Source: Bacteroidota bacterium (GTDB lineage: Bacteria; Bacteroidota; Bacteroidia; JAHEXY01). From it: a stretch of DNA of 64,000 nucleotides. Within the stretch, counting starts at the first letter, position 1. Each line of letters begins with the position of its first letter. The stretch lies in assembly GCA_023251875.1 (NCBI GenBank), contig JAHEXY010000013.1, positions 1 to 64,000 on the forward strand. Direction: 5' to 3'. The notes beneath the pieces are model-generated. The model saw nothing but the letters and a program-made list of their open reading frames with translations, was not told the DNA's origin and searched no databases. Shown piece by piece: positions 55,041-63,581 of the stretch. Both the position numbers and the translations under genes were made by a program.

Positions 55041-55658
55041 TTATTTAAAATCAACAATAACATAACCGGTTTGTTTGATAGGAAAATCAAAACCGGTGTC
55101 AAATTGCATGGATCGAGCAGCAGCTTCAGCTTTTGTGAAAAGATATTTACTATCTGTATTGGTTCCAGGGCCACCTGAATTTGCTGAAGTAACATGACCA
55201 TATTTATCAATTATAACTTCAACTACCACAGTTCCAAATTCTCGGTTACCATTAATAATGGCCTCAGGTTGACGGTCTAATTTTCTGCCTTTCATAATAT
55301 AGCTTACACCTTTGGAAGTAGTATTTACAGCATCTCCCATAGTAACAAAATCATTCTTTACATCAACATCTGTATTTTTATATCCGGAAGATGCATTTAC
55401 TTTTGGTTTATCATTTAGATTAGAGCTAGTAGTGCCCAATGATGCAGTGGCTGTTTGAACTTTATTATTGAAATTGATGGATTGAATCTCCTTGGCTTCA
55501 AAAGCTTTATTCGCATTATTAGTAGCAAACACCAATTTATCATTGGTATATGAAATTACTTTTCCTTCATACTTTTCACCTGATACCAATACTAAAGTTT
55601 GTTGTGCAAATAGTTGTGTGCAAGCAATTAGGGCTATAAATAATAAAATTTTCTTCAT
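55041..55658 (-). CDS. Exported protein with TonB-C-like C-terminal domain
   Basis: 205 residues. A signal peptide ends LFAQ. Residues about 20-60 (LVLVSGEKYEGKVISYTNDKLVFATNN) look like a small beta domain often seen in Bacteroidota exported proteins. The C-terminal 90 residues (GTVVVEVIIDKYGHVTSANSG, then AAARSMQFD, TGYVIVDFK) match the energy-transducer TonB C-terminal fold. It lacks the N-terminal membrane anchor and proline-rich spacer of a working TonB, so it is probably a periplasmic adaptor or binding protein rather than an energy transducer. Divergent from the small lipoprotein gene at 55777. Confidence 0.75.
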   Translation of the reverse strand: MKKILLFIALIACTQLFAQQTLVLVSGEKYEGKVISYTNDKLVFATNNANKAFEAKEIQSINFNNKVQTATASLGTTSSNLNDKPKVNASSGYKNTDVDVKNDFVTMGDAVNTTSKGVSYIMKGRKLDRQPEAIINGNREFGTVVVEVIIDKYGHVTSANSGGPGTNTDSKYLFTKAEAAARSMQFDTGFDFPIKQTGYVIVDFK

Positions 55659-55776
55659 ACGATTTAATTTTTTTGAGAATATAAAAGTAAAAATATATTT
55701 CTAAGAAAACACACTATATATAACCAAAATCGTTTTATACACGTATAACATACTGTTCAAATGAAATTTATTTATT

Positions 55777-56094
55777 ATGAACAATGCCAGATTACATATA
55801 ATTTATTTATGCCTATCCATTTTTTTAACAGCTTGTGCAACTTCTAAAGAACCTGTTAACAAAACCTCTATGCAAAGGGTTTTGCCAAGTGAAAAGTTGG
55901 CACGTGCGTTCATAAAGCAAGCTAAAAAAGCAGAAAAACAGAAAAAAAATCCCGAAGCCATTGTCAGAAAACTCGAAAGAAGACATGCTTTGCATAAAAC
56001 CAATATGGCCTTTAAAAAATCATTCGATCCGGATAGATTATTCGCCTATAAAAGAAAAGTAAAAATGCGTGCTATTTATTCTTCTTACCATTAG
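55777..56094 (+). CDS. Small basic lipoprotein, function unknown
   Basis: 105 residues. The signal segment ends IFLTAC, a lipobox with Cys about 20. The mature part of about 85 residues is strongly basic and helical (AFIKQAKKAEKQKKNPEAIVRKLERRHAL), ending KRKVKMRAIYSSYH. No family is recognised. The basic helix could bind nucleic acid, peptidoglycan or LPS, but nothing in the sequence decides this. The gene lies 96 bp upstream of the thiolase gene, which has its own promoter. Confidence 0.65.
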   Translation: MNNARLHIIYLCLSIFLTACATSKEPVNKTSMQRVLPSEKLARAFIKQAKKAEKQKKNPEAIVRKLERRHALHKTNMAFKKSFDPDRLFAYKRKVKMRAIYSSYH

Positions 56095-56097
56095 ATT

Positions 56098-56131
56098 TCG
56101 TTGTTAGTTGTTCGTTGTTGGTTGTTCGTAA
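56098..56131 (+). repeat. GTTGTT-rich repeat upstream of the thiolase gene
   Basis: TTTCGTTGTTAGTTGTTCG followed by TTGTTGGTTGTTCG: short GTTGTTx units also present in front of accD (63508-63540) and, in coding sequence, in the signal-peptide region of the cyclase-like lipoprotein (about 30541-30580). Confidence 0.5.
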
Positions 56132-56148
56132 CAATCAAATCATATTTG

Positions 56149-56157
56149 TACATTTGC
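56149..56157 (+). promoter_or_regulatory. Putative -7 promoter element of the thiolase-glycosyltransferase operon
   Basis: TACATTTGC matches TAnnTTTG(C), 33 bases before the ATG. TTG at 56122-56124 is a weak -33 candidate. Confidence 0.5.
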
Positions 56158-56190
56158 TAGAATAAAAACAATTTCAATCTTAAAATCAAT

Positions 56191-57489
56191 ATGTCGAATA
56201 ATTATATAGGCCGTAAAGTAGTGATAGTAGAAGGATGTAGAATTCCATTTCTTAGATCAGGAACCGATTATATGGATTTAATGGCTTACCAATTAGGAGC
56301 CATGGCCATAAAAGGACTTTTAAGAAAATCGTCTTTGAAAGCATCTTTGGTTGAACGTGTAATTATGGGTACTGTAATTCACCAAACGGCTACTTCAAAT
56401 GTAGCTCGCGAGGCAGCATTAACAGCAGGTATTCCTGCATCGGCCCCAGCCAATACGGTTACATTGGCTTGTATTTCTGCAAGTCTTGCTATCACTACCG
56501 GAGCCGATTTAATAAGAACCGGACAAGCAGATATTGTTATTGCCGGAGGAACTGATAGTGCTTCTGATACACCCATTCAGTTCAGAAAAAAAATGCGCAA
56601 AAAATTATTTGAAGCACAAAAACTAAAAGGCTTGGGAGATACATTAAAATTTATTTCAAAATTAGAATTTGCTGATTTTGCTCCTGAACGCCCTGGAATA
56701 ACTGAATTTACTACTGGTTTAACCATGGGTATGGATTGCGATTTAATGGCTGCTCGTTTTGGAATTACCCGAAAAGAGCAAGATGAGTTTGCTGCCCGCT
56801 CACACCAATTGGCTGCAAAAGCTGCAGAAGCCGGCTATTTAGGGAATGAAATTGAACCTGCTGAAATTGCACCCAACTTTAAAGCAATTGTGAAAGACAA
56901 TGGTTACCGTGGAGATAGCACAGCCGAAAAATTAAGTAAATTGAAACCTGCTTTTGATAAAAAAAATGGAACACTTACTGCTGCTAATTCTTCATTTTTA
57001 ACAGACGGTGCAGCAGTTACATTGCTCATGAGTGAGGAAAAAGCAAAAGAATTAGGATACAAACCCAAAGCCATGATAAAAAGTTATGTTTTTGTGGGAC
57101 GCAATCCTAAAGACGAATTATTGATGGGCCCTGCTTATGCAGTACCAATGGCATTAAAACAAGCAGGTGTTGATTTAAAAGATATTGATGTATTAGAATT
57201 TCATGAAGCTTTTGCGGCACAAATCATGACGCACATTAAATGTTTGAGTTCAGATAAATTTGCCACAGAAAATTTAGGTTTGAGTAAAAAAGTAGGAGAA
57301 ATTAATATGGATAAATTTAACTTATGGGGAGGTTCTCTTTCATTAGGACATCCATTTGGTGCTACCGGAGCAAGAATTGTTACTACAGCCATGAACCGCA
57401 TGATTAAAGAAAATGGTAATTTGGCATTACTTGCAGCTTGTGCTGCGGGAGGGCACGGACATGCCATGGTGCTTGAAAGAATGAGCTAA
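56191..57489 (+). CDS. fadI: Acetyl-CoA C-acyltransferase (thiolase, FadI-like)
   Basis: 432-residue thiolase that cleaves 3-ketoacyl-CoA in fatty-acid beta-oxidation. The nucleophile Cys is in VTLACISAS (about 93). VEGCRIPFLRSGTDYMDL at the N-terminus and SASDTPIQFRKKMRKKLFEAQKLKG are typical of the FadI/HADHB branch, and the longer loop fits FadI (about 435). The other active-site segments are LEFHEAFAAQ, GGSLSLGHPFGATGARI and CAAGGHGHAMVLE; GGHGH in place of the common GGLGH is a small variation. The glycosyltransferase gene starts on the base after its stop, so the two are translationally coupled despite unrelated functions. Confidence 0.93.
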   Translation: MSNNYIGRKVVIVEGCRIPFLRSGTDYMDLMAYQLGAMAIKGLLRKSSLKASLVERVIMGTVIHQTATSNVAREAALTAGIPASAPANTVTLACISASLAITTGADLIRTGQADIVIAGGTDSASDTPIQFRKKMRKKLFEAQKLKGLGDTLKFISKLEFADFAPERPGITEFTTGLTMGMDCDLMAARFGITRKEQDEFAARSHQLAAKAAEAGYLGNEIEPAEIAPNFKAIVKDNGYRGDSTAEKLSKLKPAFDKKNGTLTAANSSFLTDGAAVTLLMSEEKAKELGYKPKAMIKSYVFVGRNPKDELLMGPAYAVPMALKQAGVDLKDIDVLEFHEAFAAQIMTHIKCLSSDKFATENLGLSKKVGEINMDKFNLWGGSLSLGHPFGATGARIVTTAMNRMIKENGNLALLAACAAGGHGHAMVLERMS

Positions 57490-58470
57490 ATGAAAATTTT
57501 AATCATACGTTTAAGTTCTATTGGAGATATAGTATTAACAACTCCTATTGTTCGTTGCATTCATGAGCAATTAAAAAATATAGAAATACATTATCTTACA
57601 AAATCTTCTTTTGCGTCTGTTCTTATATCTAACCCTCATATTAAAAAAGTTCATACACTAGAAGATAATGCATCAACCCTAGTTAAAGAATTACAAGAAG
57701 AAAAATTTGATTTAGTTATTGATCTTCATAAAAATTTCAGATCCTACAACATTCGTTCAAAATTGGGTGTAAGAGGTTTTTCTTTTCCTAAACTTAATTT
57801 CAAAAAATGGTTATTGGTAAATTTTAAAATAAATAAACTGCCACAAATACATATTGTAGACCGCTATTTTAAGGCAGTAGAAAAATTGGAAGTTGTAAAT
57901 GATTATGAAGGTTTGGATTATTTTATTCCTAAAAATGAAGAAGTAGATTTACGAACTTTACCTCTAACACATCAAAAAAAGTACATAGCCTTTGTTATTG
58001 GAGCAACCTACTATACAAAACGCTTACCCGTAGAAAAAATAATTTCGATTTGTAAAAAAATTCAGCAACCTATCATTTTATTAGGAGGCAAAGAAGATAT
58101 CAATAATGGAATAGCAATTGCACAAGCCCTTGGCATAAATGTTTATAATGCTTGTGGAAAATATTCTCTCAATCAATCGGCATTTCTAATTAAGCAAGCC
58201 CATAAAGTAATTACGCACGATACCGGCCTTATGCATATTGCAGCTGCTTTTAATAAAGATATTATTTCCATTTGGGGCAATACCCTTCCTGATTTTGGAA
58301 TGACACCTTATTTAAGAGATGACAAAAAGTTTTTTATAGCCCAAGTTGATCACCTTAGTTGTAGACCTTGTTCAAAATTGGGATTTCAGAAATGTCCTAA
58401 AAAACATTTTAAATGCATGCAATTAATTGATGAGAATACCATTACTAAAATGATATTGGATTCAAAATAG
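57490..58470 (+). CDS. Glycosyltransferase family 9 (heptosyltransferase-like)
   Basis: 326 residues. GT9 enzymes transfer heptose or other sugars to lipopolysaccharide inner core from ADP-heptose. MKILIIRLSSIGDIVLTTPIVRCI is the classic N-terminal signature, and THDTGLMHIAAAFNKDIISIWG near 240 is the donor-binding segment. Near the end, a cluster CRPCSKLGFQKCPKKHFKCM with four cysteines is common in Bacteroidota members. The acceptor is unknown. The start codon abuts the thiolase stop with no gap. A strong hairpin lies 20 bp downstream. Confidence 0.92.
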   Translation: MKILIIRLSSIGDIVLTTPIVRCIHEQLKNIEIHYLTKSSFASVLISNPHIKKVHTLEDNASTLVKELQEEKFDLVIDLHKNFRSYNIRSKLGVRGFSFPKLNFKKWLLVNFKINKLPQIHIVDRYFKAVEKLEVVNDYEGLDYFIPKNEEVDLRTLPLTHQKKYIAFVIGATYYTKRLPVEKIISICKKIQQPIILLGGKEDINNGIAIAQALGINVYNACGKYSLNQSAFLIKQAHKVITHDTGLMHIAAAFNKDIISIWGNTLPDFGMTPYLRDDKKFFIAQVDHLSCRPCSKLGFQKCPKKHFKCMQLIDENTITKMILDSK

Positions 58471-58490
58471 TTTGGATAATTATTACAGAT

Positions 58491-58518
58491 TATCCCGATA
58501 CGCTTCACTATCGGGATT
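58491..58518 (+). terminator. Hairpin downstream of the glycosyltransferase gene
   Basis: TATCCCGATA (58491-58500) pairs with TATCGGGATT (58509-58518) in a stem of about nine to ten pairs with an 8-base loop, CGCTTCAC. No T tract follows. The TCCCGATA/TATCGGGA pair also resembles fragments near 26091 and 38037, so it may be a repeat recruited as terminator. Confidence 0.55.
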
Positions 58519-58576
58519 AGTTCGACATACAATTTCTACTGCGCTTTTGGCTTGTAAAAATTGAGTCTCAAAAAAA

Positions 58577-58960
58577 ACACAAACCTATAAGCCGGATTTT
58601 GTATCTATTTGCCTAAGCAAACAGACTTCTATCATTTATCTAATGCAGCCTACCCATTACGCCATAAATCTGCCGAAGCAGAAAAAATTGAAACGAGCCA
58701 TTTCAAATGCGTAACTTATTTGGCTTTGCAACCCAAGAGGTTTACCCGTTTACACTGTTACCAATGCAAACTGTGAGCTCTTACCTCACATTCTCACCCT
58801 TTCTCATATACTTTCGTATACAAGTGGTTATTCTCTGCGGCACTTTCTGTATCTAAAAACTTTCATTTCTAGATCCCTTGCTTTCACAAGGCTTGGCGCT
58901 CTATGTTGTCCGGACTTTCCTTATCGCGCATAAAGCGCAACACGATAGAACAGTTTGTGT
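58577..58960 (-). ncRNA. rnpB: RNase P RNA (class A)
   Basis: Catalytic RNA of ribonuclease P, which matures tRNA 5' ends. On the minus strand the 5' region contains the universal GGAAAGTCCGGAC (about 58909-58921), and the 3' end reads ACAAAATCCGGCTTAT (about 58586-58601). Helix P1 is explicit: ACACAAAC at 58960-58953 pairs with GTTTGTGT at 58584-58577, which I used to set both ends (about 384 nt). The conserved AGAGTAA-like region and GAGGTAAGAGCTCACAG (about 58770-58795, matching the P10/P11 area) are also present. A TTGAGACTCAA palindrome and a T run follow the 3' end and may terminate it. Apparent short ORFs in this stretch are not genes. Confidence 0.95.
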
Positions 58961-59181
58961 ATACAAATGTAAAAGAAATGGCTGGCTTATCCTATTGAAG
59001 CTTTTGGTATATGAAATAGTTATGCAGAAACTAGTAACAAAAACTGAATTGGCTATTCGTAAATCTGTAAAATAATTTTATCAATTGAGTCGATTTTTTC
59101 TCAAAAATGTATTTGTTTTTATAGTAATATTGTAACAGTTTTGTGTCCTTATACGTATAAAGAGAATACTTCAAAAAAATC

Positions 59182-60138
59182 ATGTCGAAACAATTTGCAA
59201 AATATATAAAACTCTTACAGGTTTTGTTTCTCTTACCCATTTGTACTTTTGCATTAAAGGGACATAAGAAAGATTTCAAACAAAAAATTGTATTAAACGA
59301 TAGTATTCGACAATTGGCTCCAGGCAAGTTTGTACAACTGAGTGATGGTTATGTTCATTATGAATTGAGTGGAAACGATACAGGAAAAGTAGTGGTATTC
59401 ATTCATGGCTTAGTTGCCCCATATTATGTTTGGGACAAAACTGTTACTGGAATGAATGAAGAAGATTTTAAAATTCTTCGTTTTGATTTATATGGCAGAG
59501 GGTTTTCTGATAGGCCCGAATTACAATACGATGAAACAACTTACTATCAAGAGTTATGTGAACTATTAGACACTTTACATATTCAGGATAAAATTAATTT
59601 AGTGGGTGTATCAATGGGATGTTTAATCGCGTTAAATTTTGCAGATAAACAACCCGAGAGAGTTGATAAGATATGTTTGATAGATCCGGGAGGTTGTAAT
59701 TTATCAAAGCCAAGGCTTGTATTGGCAGGTTTAAATATACCTGGTATAAGTAAACGAATGAGATCTATTGGAGGACCATTATTTGCTAAAACCACATGCA
59801 ATCGTAATTTCTTTAATAACAAAGCAGGAAAAGAGGCAAAGACTCTATTTGTTTCTCAACTTAAGTATAAAGGTTATATGAACGCAATTATGAGTACAAT
59901 TAAAAATTTCAATTTATATGATCAACGAGATTTAATGCGTGAATTGGCATATAAAGCAGATAACATAATGTTGATATGGGGCAAAAAAGATAGAATAGCT
60001 CCTTATAGAAAATCAAAGCAAGTTAAAAAATGTTTGCCTGAGGCATCCTTCTATACGATAAAAAAAGCAGGCCATACACCTCAATACGAAAAAGCAGATG
60101 TTGTGAATCCTTTGCTTATTCAATTTTTGAAGAATTAA
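59182..60138 (+). CDS. Alpha/beta hydrolase, probably exported
   Basis: 318 residues. The first 27 (LLQVLFLLPICTFALKG) form a hydrophobic segment that can act as a signal peptide or anchor. The fold shows VVFIHGLVAPYYVWD (oxyanion HG), FDLYGRGFSDRP, the nucleophile elbow GVSMG with Ser144, IWGKKDRIAPY (acid Asp) and AGHTPQYEKAD (His), giving a complete catalytic triad. The layout is that of small esterase/lactonase-like hydrolases; the substrate is unknown. It is convergent with the HEAT-repeat gene, with only three bases between stops. Confidence 0.9.
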   Translation: MSKQFAKYIKLLQVLFLLPICTFALKGHKKDFKQKIVLNDSIRQLAPGKFVQLSDGYVHYELSGNDTGKVVVFIHGLVAPYYVWDKTVTGMNEEDFKILRFDLYGRGFSDRPELQYDETTYYQELCELLDTLHIQDKINLVGVSMGCLIALNFADKQPERVDKICLIDPGGCNLSKPRLVLAGLNIPGISKRMRSIGGPLFAKTTCNRNFFNNKAGKEAKTLFVSQLKYKGYMNAIMSTIKNFNLYDQRDLMRELAYKADNIMLIWGKKDRIAPYRKSKQVKKCLPEASFYTIKKAGHTPQYEKADVVNPLLIQFLKN

Positions 60139-60141
60139 AAA

Positions 60142-60900
60142 TTACCTGTAATTATCTTCTATATATTTCTTAACCTCTTTTTGCGTAAGCACAGAAAAAT
60201 CTCTATACCTGTGGTGCACATCAATAATTTCAGCTAAAGCTTTTTTTACAAGCTCTTTATTATTCCATGTTTTGAGATGAGTAATTACAGTAGACAAACA
60301 TCCTTTTTTATAAGCTATTTGTCCGAGTACATGAACAAGTGTATTGGATACTCTAGCAGTTGTTTCAAATTCCAATTCTTTAAGCAATGGTAAAATATCT
60401 TGTGGATGAGTTCTACCTCTTAATTCAATACCGTGGCAAATTTCTCTGCGTATTTCTTTATTAAAATGATGCAAGTATTTTTTTGCCCATTGTAAAACCG
60501 GCAAATGGTTTACTTGACCCATTTTTTTGATTGAACCAATTACTGCATTTCGTACTGAATGATGCGTATCAAATAAACCCTGGTCAAAAAAATGCTGTAC
60601 AAGTTCGAAATCTTTTTTACCAATTTCACCGGCTGCATTAATGGTTGTTTGGCGTATTTTAAAATCTTTATGATTAATAAAAGTATCAAGAGCTGCAACG
60701 ATCTTATTGCGAAGTATAATTTCTGAACTGTATATTTTACCAATGGCTAAATAAGCTGTTTTTCGAATGTATGCATCTTCATCAGAAAAATATAGAAGTA
60801 TTTTTTTGAATTTAGACTTTTTAAATTCATCTAAAATTTCAGTATTGATTTTGGCAACAAGTTCTACTCTTGCTGCTTTGGATAAACTGTAGAAGCTCAT
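60142..60900 (-). CDS. HEAT-repeat protein
   Basis: About 252 residues from the ATG at 60900 (MSFYSLSK); an in-frame GTG at 60921 adds seven. It consists of about five to six paired-helix HEAT repeats (KILLYFSDEDAYIRKTAYLAIGKIY, TFINHKDFKIRQTTINAAGEIG, DTHHSVRNAVIGSIKKMG, and others), each with the buried Asp/Arg pattern. There is no signal peptide or enzyme motif. Such proteins are protein- or DNA-binding scaffolds, including AlkD-like DNA glycosylases, but I see no AlkD catalytic residues. Function unknown. Confidence 0.85.
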   Translation of the reverse strand: MSFYSLSKAARVELVAKINTEILDEFKKSKFKKILLYFSDEDAYIRKTAYLAIGKIYSSEIILRNKIVAALDTFINHKDFKIRQTTINAAGEIGKKDFELVQHFFDQGLFDTHHSVRNAVIGSIKKMGQVNHLPVLQWAKKYLHHFNKEIRREICHGIELRGRTHPQDILPLLKELEFETTARVSNTLVHVLGQIAYKKGCLSTVITHLKTWNNKELVKKALAEIIDVHHRYRDFSVLTQKEVKKYIEDNYR

Positions 60901-61023
60901 TTTATCAAATAGTTTAACCACATAGATTCATAGGATTTAATTATTTCATTTGCCCTTTATTGGCTGTAAATTATTTGCGCATATTTTAAGCTTAATAGCA
61001 ATAAGAATAAAGGATATAAATAG

Positions 61024-61063
61024 CTGAAGCTACGCTTCAGAAAACGCATAGACTCCCTCTATG
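61024..61063. repeat. Two adjacent short hairpins in the gap between the HEAT genes
   Basis: CTGAAGC-TAC-GCTTCAG (61024-61040) and CATAGA-CTCCC-TCTATG (61047-61063). The gap at 60922-61183 has no other visible feature. They could terminate the transcript coming from the upstream HEAT gene. Confidence 0.55.
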
Positions 61064-61183
61064 ATAAAAATTTATTTTTCTATGTTTTTTGATTTTATAG
61101 GCACCCTTTGCTTTGATATAAAACTATGTTTCTATGTGGTTTTAAAAAATTAGTTTTGTTAATAGCTTATGAAATAAAGCTTT

Positions 61184-61810
61184 CTATTTATGCAATTTCT
61201 TCAAAACCTTTTCAATTCTTTTTCTTTTACTTTCTTGCTCATATTCTTTTAACCTTACTTGAAGTATTTTAACGAATTCCACTTTAAATTTTTCGTTTAT
61301 TACAGTAGCTATACTTTCGGCATAAGAAGGAAATTGATTGCTAGGTGCCATTTTGAGTTGTTCTAACGATAATGTTAATGCATCATCTGCATATTGTCTT
61401 ACAGCCGCTAATTTCACCAATATTTTTACACCATGATCTTTAGTAATAACAGAACCTTTATCAGCGGCATCAATTATTTTTACAAGATTAGCATAAATTG
61501 CTTTTTGATTTATATCTGCAATAAAGTCTAGGGCATGCATAGCCCCCCAAATCATGCGGTTGTTTTTATTTTCTAATAAATCAATAAATACTTGATCATA
61601 CTTTGCAATCAATTTAGGATTACGCTCCCCTATCTCATACAATACCTTTATACAATCGTATTGAATGTTTTTGTCTTTGTTGTAAAGGTTTTCTACTAAT
61701 TCTTTAATGGCTGTTATGTCTTCTTTTTTAACAATTTTTTCTGCTAGTTCTTGATTGGGAATTTCATCTCTTCTATTAAGAAAGGTTGCTAGTTGCTTAA
61801 GTATACTCAT
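61184..61810 (-). CDS. HEAT-like helical repeat protein
   Basis: 208 residues, all helical, with HEAT-like units (LVENLYNKDKNIQYDCIKVLYEIGERNPKL, FIDLLENKNNRMIWGAMHALDFIADINQK, then KDHGVKILVKLAAVRQYADDAL). The C-terminus is highly basic (EYEQESKRKRIEKVLKKLHK), suggesting nucleic acid or membrane contact. It is distinct in sequence from the HEAT protein downstream. It follows the DUF2461 gene after 48 bp and is probably in the same transcript. Function unknown. Confidence 0.8.
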   Translation of the reverse strand: MSILKQLATFLNRRDEIPNQELAEKIVKKEDITAIKELVENLYNKDKNIQYDCIKVLYEIGERNPKLIAKYDQVFIDLLENKNNRMIWGAMHALDFIADINQKAIYANLVKIIDAADKGSVITKDHGVKILVKLAAVRQYADDALTLSLEQLKMAPSNQFPSYAESIATVINEKFKVEFVKILQVRLKEYEQESKRKRIEKVLKKLHK

Positions 61811-61858
61811 ATAGCTATTTAAAATCTACTAGAAACGAATGAAATATTAAAAGGAAAA

Positions 61859-62518
61859 TTAAGAAATAGCCTTATTGATAAAAGTCAAAAAAGGATACAT
61901 CTCTTTACAGAGCTTAATAGAATTTTTGAGTAAATCTGGCGATTGAATGTCTTTGTCTTTTTTATTGTCTTGCCCAACAACATAACTTTTAAAGCGAAGC
62001 AAATCTATATCTGCAAAATCTTTTGGAAAATCTTTGGGTGCTGTTTTTAATTTCTCTCCCCACAATTCTCCAAAGCTATCCACAAACGATTTTTTTGTAA
62101 TAATCTTTTTAAATTCTTTTGTAGTGTTATAAATAGCCAATCTTACTGCATGAAGTTCAGGACTAGGAGGCATGTACATACCGCCTCCAATAAAAGAAGC
62201 TCCCGGCTCTATATGAAAATAGTACCCCCCCCTTAATGATTTTTTACCACCGGGATTAATACTAGCTCCAAAGTTAGTTTTATACGGACTCTTATCGTGT
62301 GAAAAACGAACATCACGATAGATTCTAAATACACATTTTTTTCCTTGCAAACCTCTTACTCCAGCATCAAAAGTTGAAATGCCATCAATTAATTTATCTA
62401 TAAATTCTTCAAAATTTTTCTTTGCAGCTTCATACTCGTTTTTATGATCGTTAAACCATTCACGATTATTATTTACTTTTAATTCTTTTAAAAATTTAAA
62501 TGTTGAAGTAGGGATCAT
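61859..62518 (-). CDS. DUF2461 family protein
   Basis: 219 residues matching the DUF2461/TIGR02453 family: FLKELKVNNNREWFNDHKNEYEAAKKNFEEF at the start, the central FRIYRDVRFSHDKSPYKTNFGASI and GGYYFHIEPGASFIGGGMYMPPSPELHAVR. The family is widespread and conserved but has no established function. Length is typical. It shares a transcript with the downstream HEAT-like gene by spacing. A repeat-bearing hairpin separates it from accD. Confidence 0.9.
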   Translation of the reverse strand: MIPTSTFKFLKELKVNNNREWFNDHKNEYEAAKKNFEEFIDKLIDGISTFDAGVRGLQGKKCVFRIYRDVRFSHDKSPYKTNFGASINPGGKKSLRGGYYFHIEPGASFIGGGMYMPPSPELHAVRLAIYNTTKEFKKIITKKSFVDSFGELWGEKLKTAPKDFPKDFADIDLLRFKSYVVGQDNKKDKDIQSPDLLKNSIKLCKEMYPFLTFINKAIS

Positions 62519-62543
62519 ATAGTTTTTGTAATGTATTAAAAAG

Positions 62544-62627
62544 GGCAGTTTTAAAAATTAAGTTATTTATTTCCTCTCCCTTAATCCCTCTCAAGAGAGG
62601 GACACAAATGTAATTTTTAAAACTGCC
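62544..62627. terminator. Long locus-specific hairpin carrying the CCTCTCC element, copy 5
   Basis: GGCAGTTTTAAAAATTA (62544-62560) pairs perfectly over 17 bases with TAATTTTTAAAACTGCC (62611-62627). The 50-base loop holds CCTCTCCCTTAATCCCTCTC-AA-GAGAGGG (62573-62602), nearly identical to copy 3. It lies 28 bases beyond the accD stop. Confidence 0.78.
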
Positions 62628-62655
62628 ATAAAGAAAGCAGAATATATTTATAAAA

Positions 62656-63504
62656 TTAGTTTGAGTACAATCTTATTAGTTGCGCTACTTTTGTTTTGAG
62701 CTCTTTTCTGTGAACAATTAAATCTAAAAAACCATGTTCCAGAACAAATTCTGCCGTTTGAAAACCTTTTGGTAAGGCTTTTCCAATGGTTTCTTTCACT
62801 ACCCTTGGGCCGGCAAAACCAATTAAGGCACCGGGTTCCGCCATATTAATATCGCCAAGCATAGCATAAGAAGCCGTAACTCCACCTGTTGTTGGGTCTG
62901 TTAAAATAGAAATATAAGGCAATTTGGCTGATGCTAATAAAGTAAGTTTTGCAGATGTTTTAGCCATTTGCATTAATGAAAATGCGGCTTCCATCATACG
63001 TGCACCACCTGATTTTGAAATAAGAATTAATGGAACCTTTTTTTCGAGACATAGATCAATGGCTCTAGAAATTTTTTCACCTACTACAGATCCCATCGAT
63101 CCTCCAATAAATTCAAAATTCATACAGCCAATCACAGCTTTTTGGCCATCAATTTTTCCATAAGCTGTAGTAATAGCATCGGTAAGTCCCGTATTTTGAA
63201 TAGAGGTAATTAATCTTTCTTTGTATTTTTTTGTATCAACAAAATTTAAGGGATCGGCAGCAATCAATTCCGGATTTAATTCTTTGTATTTGTTTTCGTC
63301 AAACAATATTTTCAAATACGTTTTACTATTTATACGTTGATGGTAACCACAATCCGTACAAACAAAAAAATTATTTTCATGGTCTTCATGAGGAACTATT
63401 TTGTGGCAACTATCACATTTGTACCAAAGGCCTTCAGGAGTTTCCTTTTTGTCTTTTGTTTTAGTAGTAATACCTTGCTTTATTCTCGAAAACCAATTTG
63501 CCAT
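62656..63504 (-). CDS. accD: Acetyl-CoA carboxylase carboxyltransferase subunit beta
   Basis: 282 residues. AccD with AccA transfers the carboxyl from biotin to acetyl-CoA, making malonyl-CoA for fatty acid synthesis. The N-terminal zinc ribbon is intact ([12 protein letters not shown] and [13 protein letters not shown], four Cys). The crotonase-like core has [47 protein letters not shown] and [12 protein letters not shown]. Length is normal. accA is not in the window. The adjacent class I aldolase gene is upstream, separated by a GTTGTT-rich inverted repeat. Confidence 0.97.
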   Translation of the reverse strand: MANWFSRIKQGITTKTKDKKETPEGLWYKCDSCHKIVPHEDHENNFFVCTDCGYHQRINSKTYLKILFDENKYKELNPELIAADPLNFVDTKKYKERLITSIQNTGLTDAITTAYGKIDGQKAVIGCMNFEFIGGSMGSVVGEKISRAIDLCLEKKVPLILISKSGGARMMEAAFSLMQMAKTSAKLTLLASAKLPYISILTDPTTGGVTASYAMLGDINMAEPGALIGFAGPRVVKETIGKALPKGFQTAEFVLEHGFLDLIVHRKELKTKVAQLIRLYSN

Positions 63505-63507
63505 AAT

Positions 63508-63576
63508 TTCGTTGTTGGTTGTTAGTTGTTCGTTGTTCGTTGAAAGATACTAATAACGAATAACTAACAACTAATA
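63508..63576. repeat. GTTGTT/AACAAC inverted repeat between the aldolase and accD
   Basis: GTTGTTGGTTGTTAGTTGTTCGTT (about 63511-63534) pairs imperfectly with AACGAATAACTAACAACTAATAAC (about 63555-63578), about 20 of 24 positions. It lies immediately downstream of the aldolase stop and can act as its terminator; each arm is built of short GTTGTTx units. Confidence 0.55.
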
Positions 63577-63581
63577 ACTAT

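Noticed and set aside
58878..59075. Plus-strand ORF of 65 codons
   Set aside because: It begins inside rnpB on the opposite strand. The sequence is explained by the RNase P RNA and its flank.
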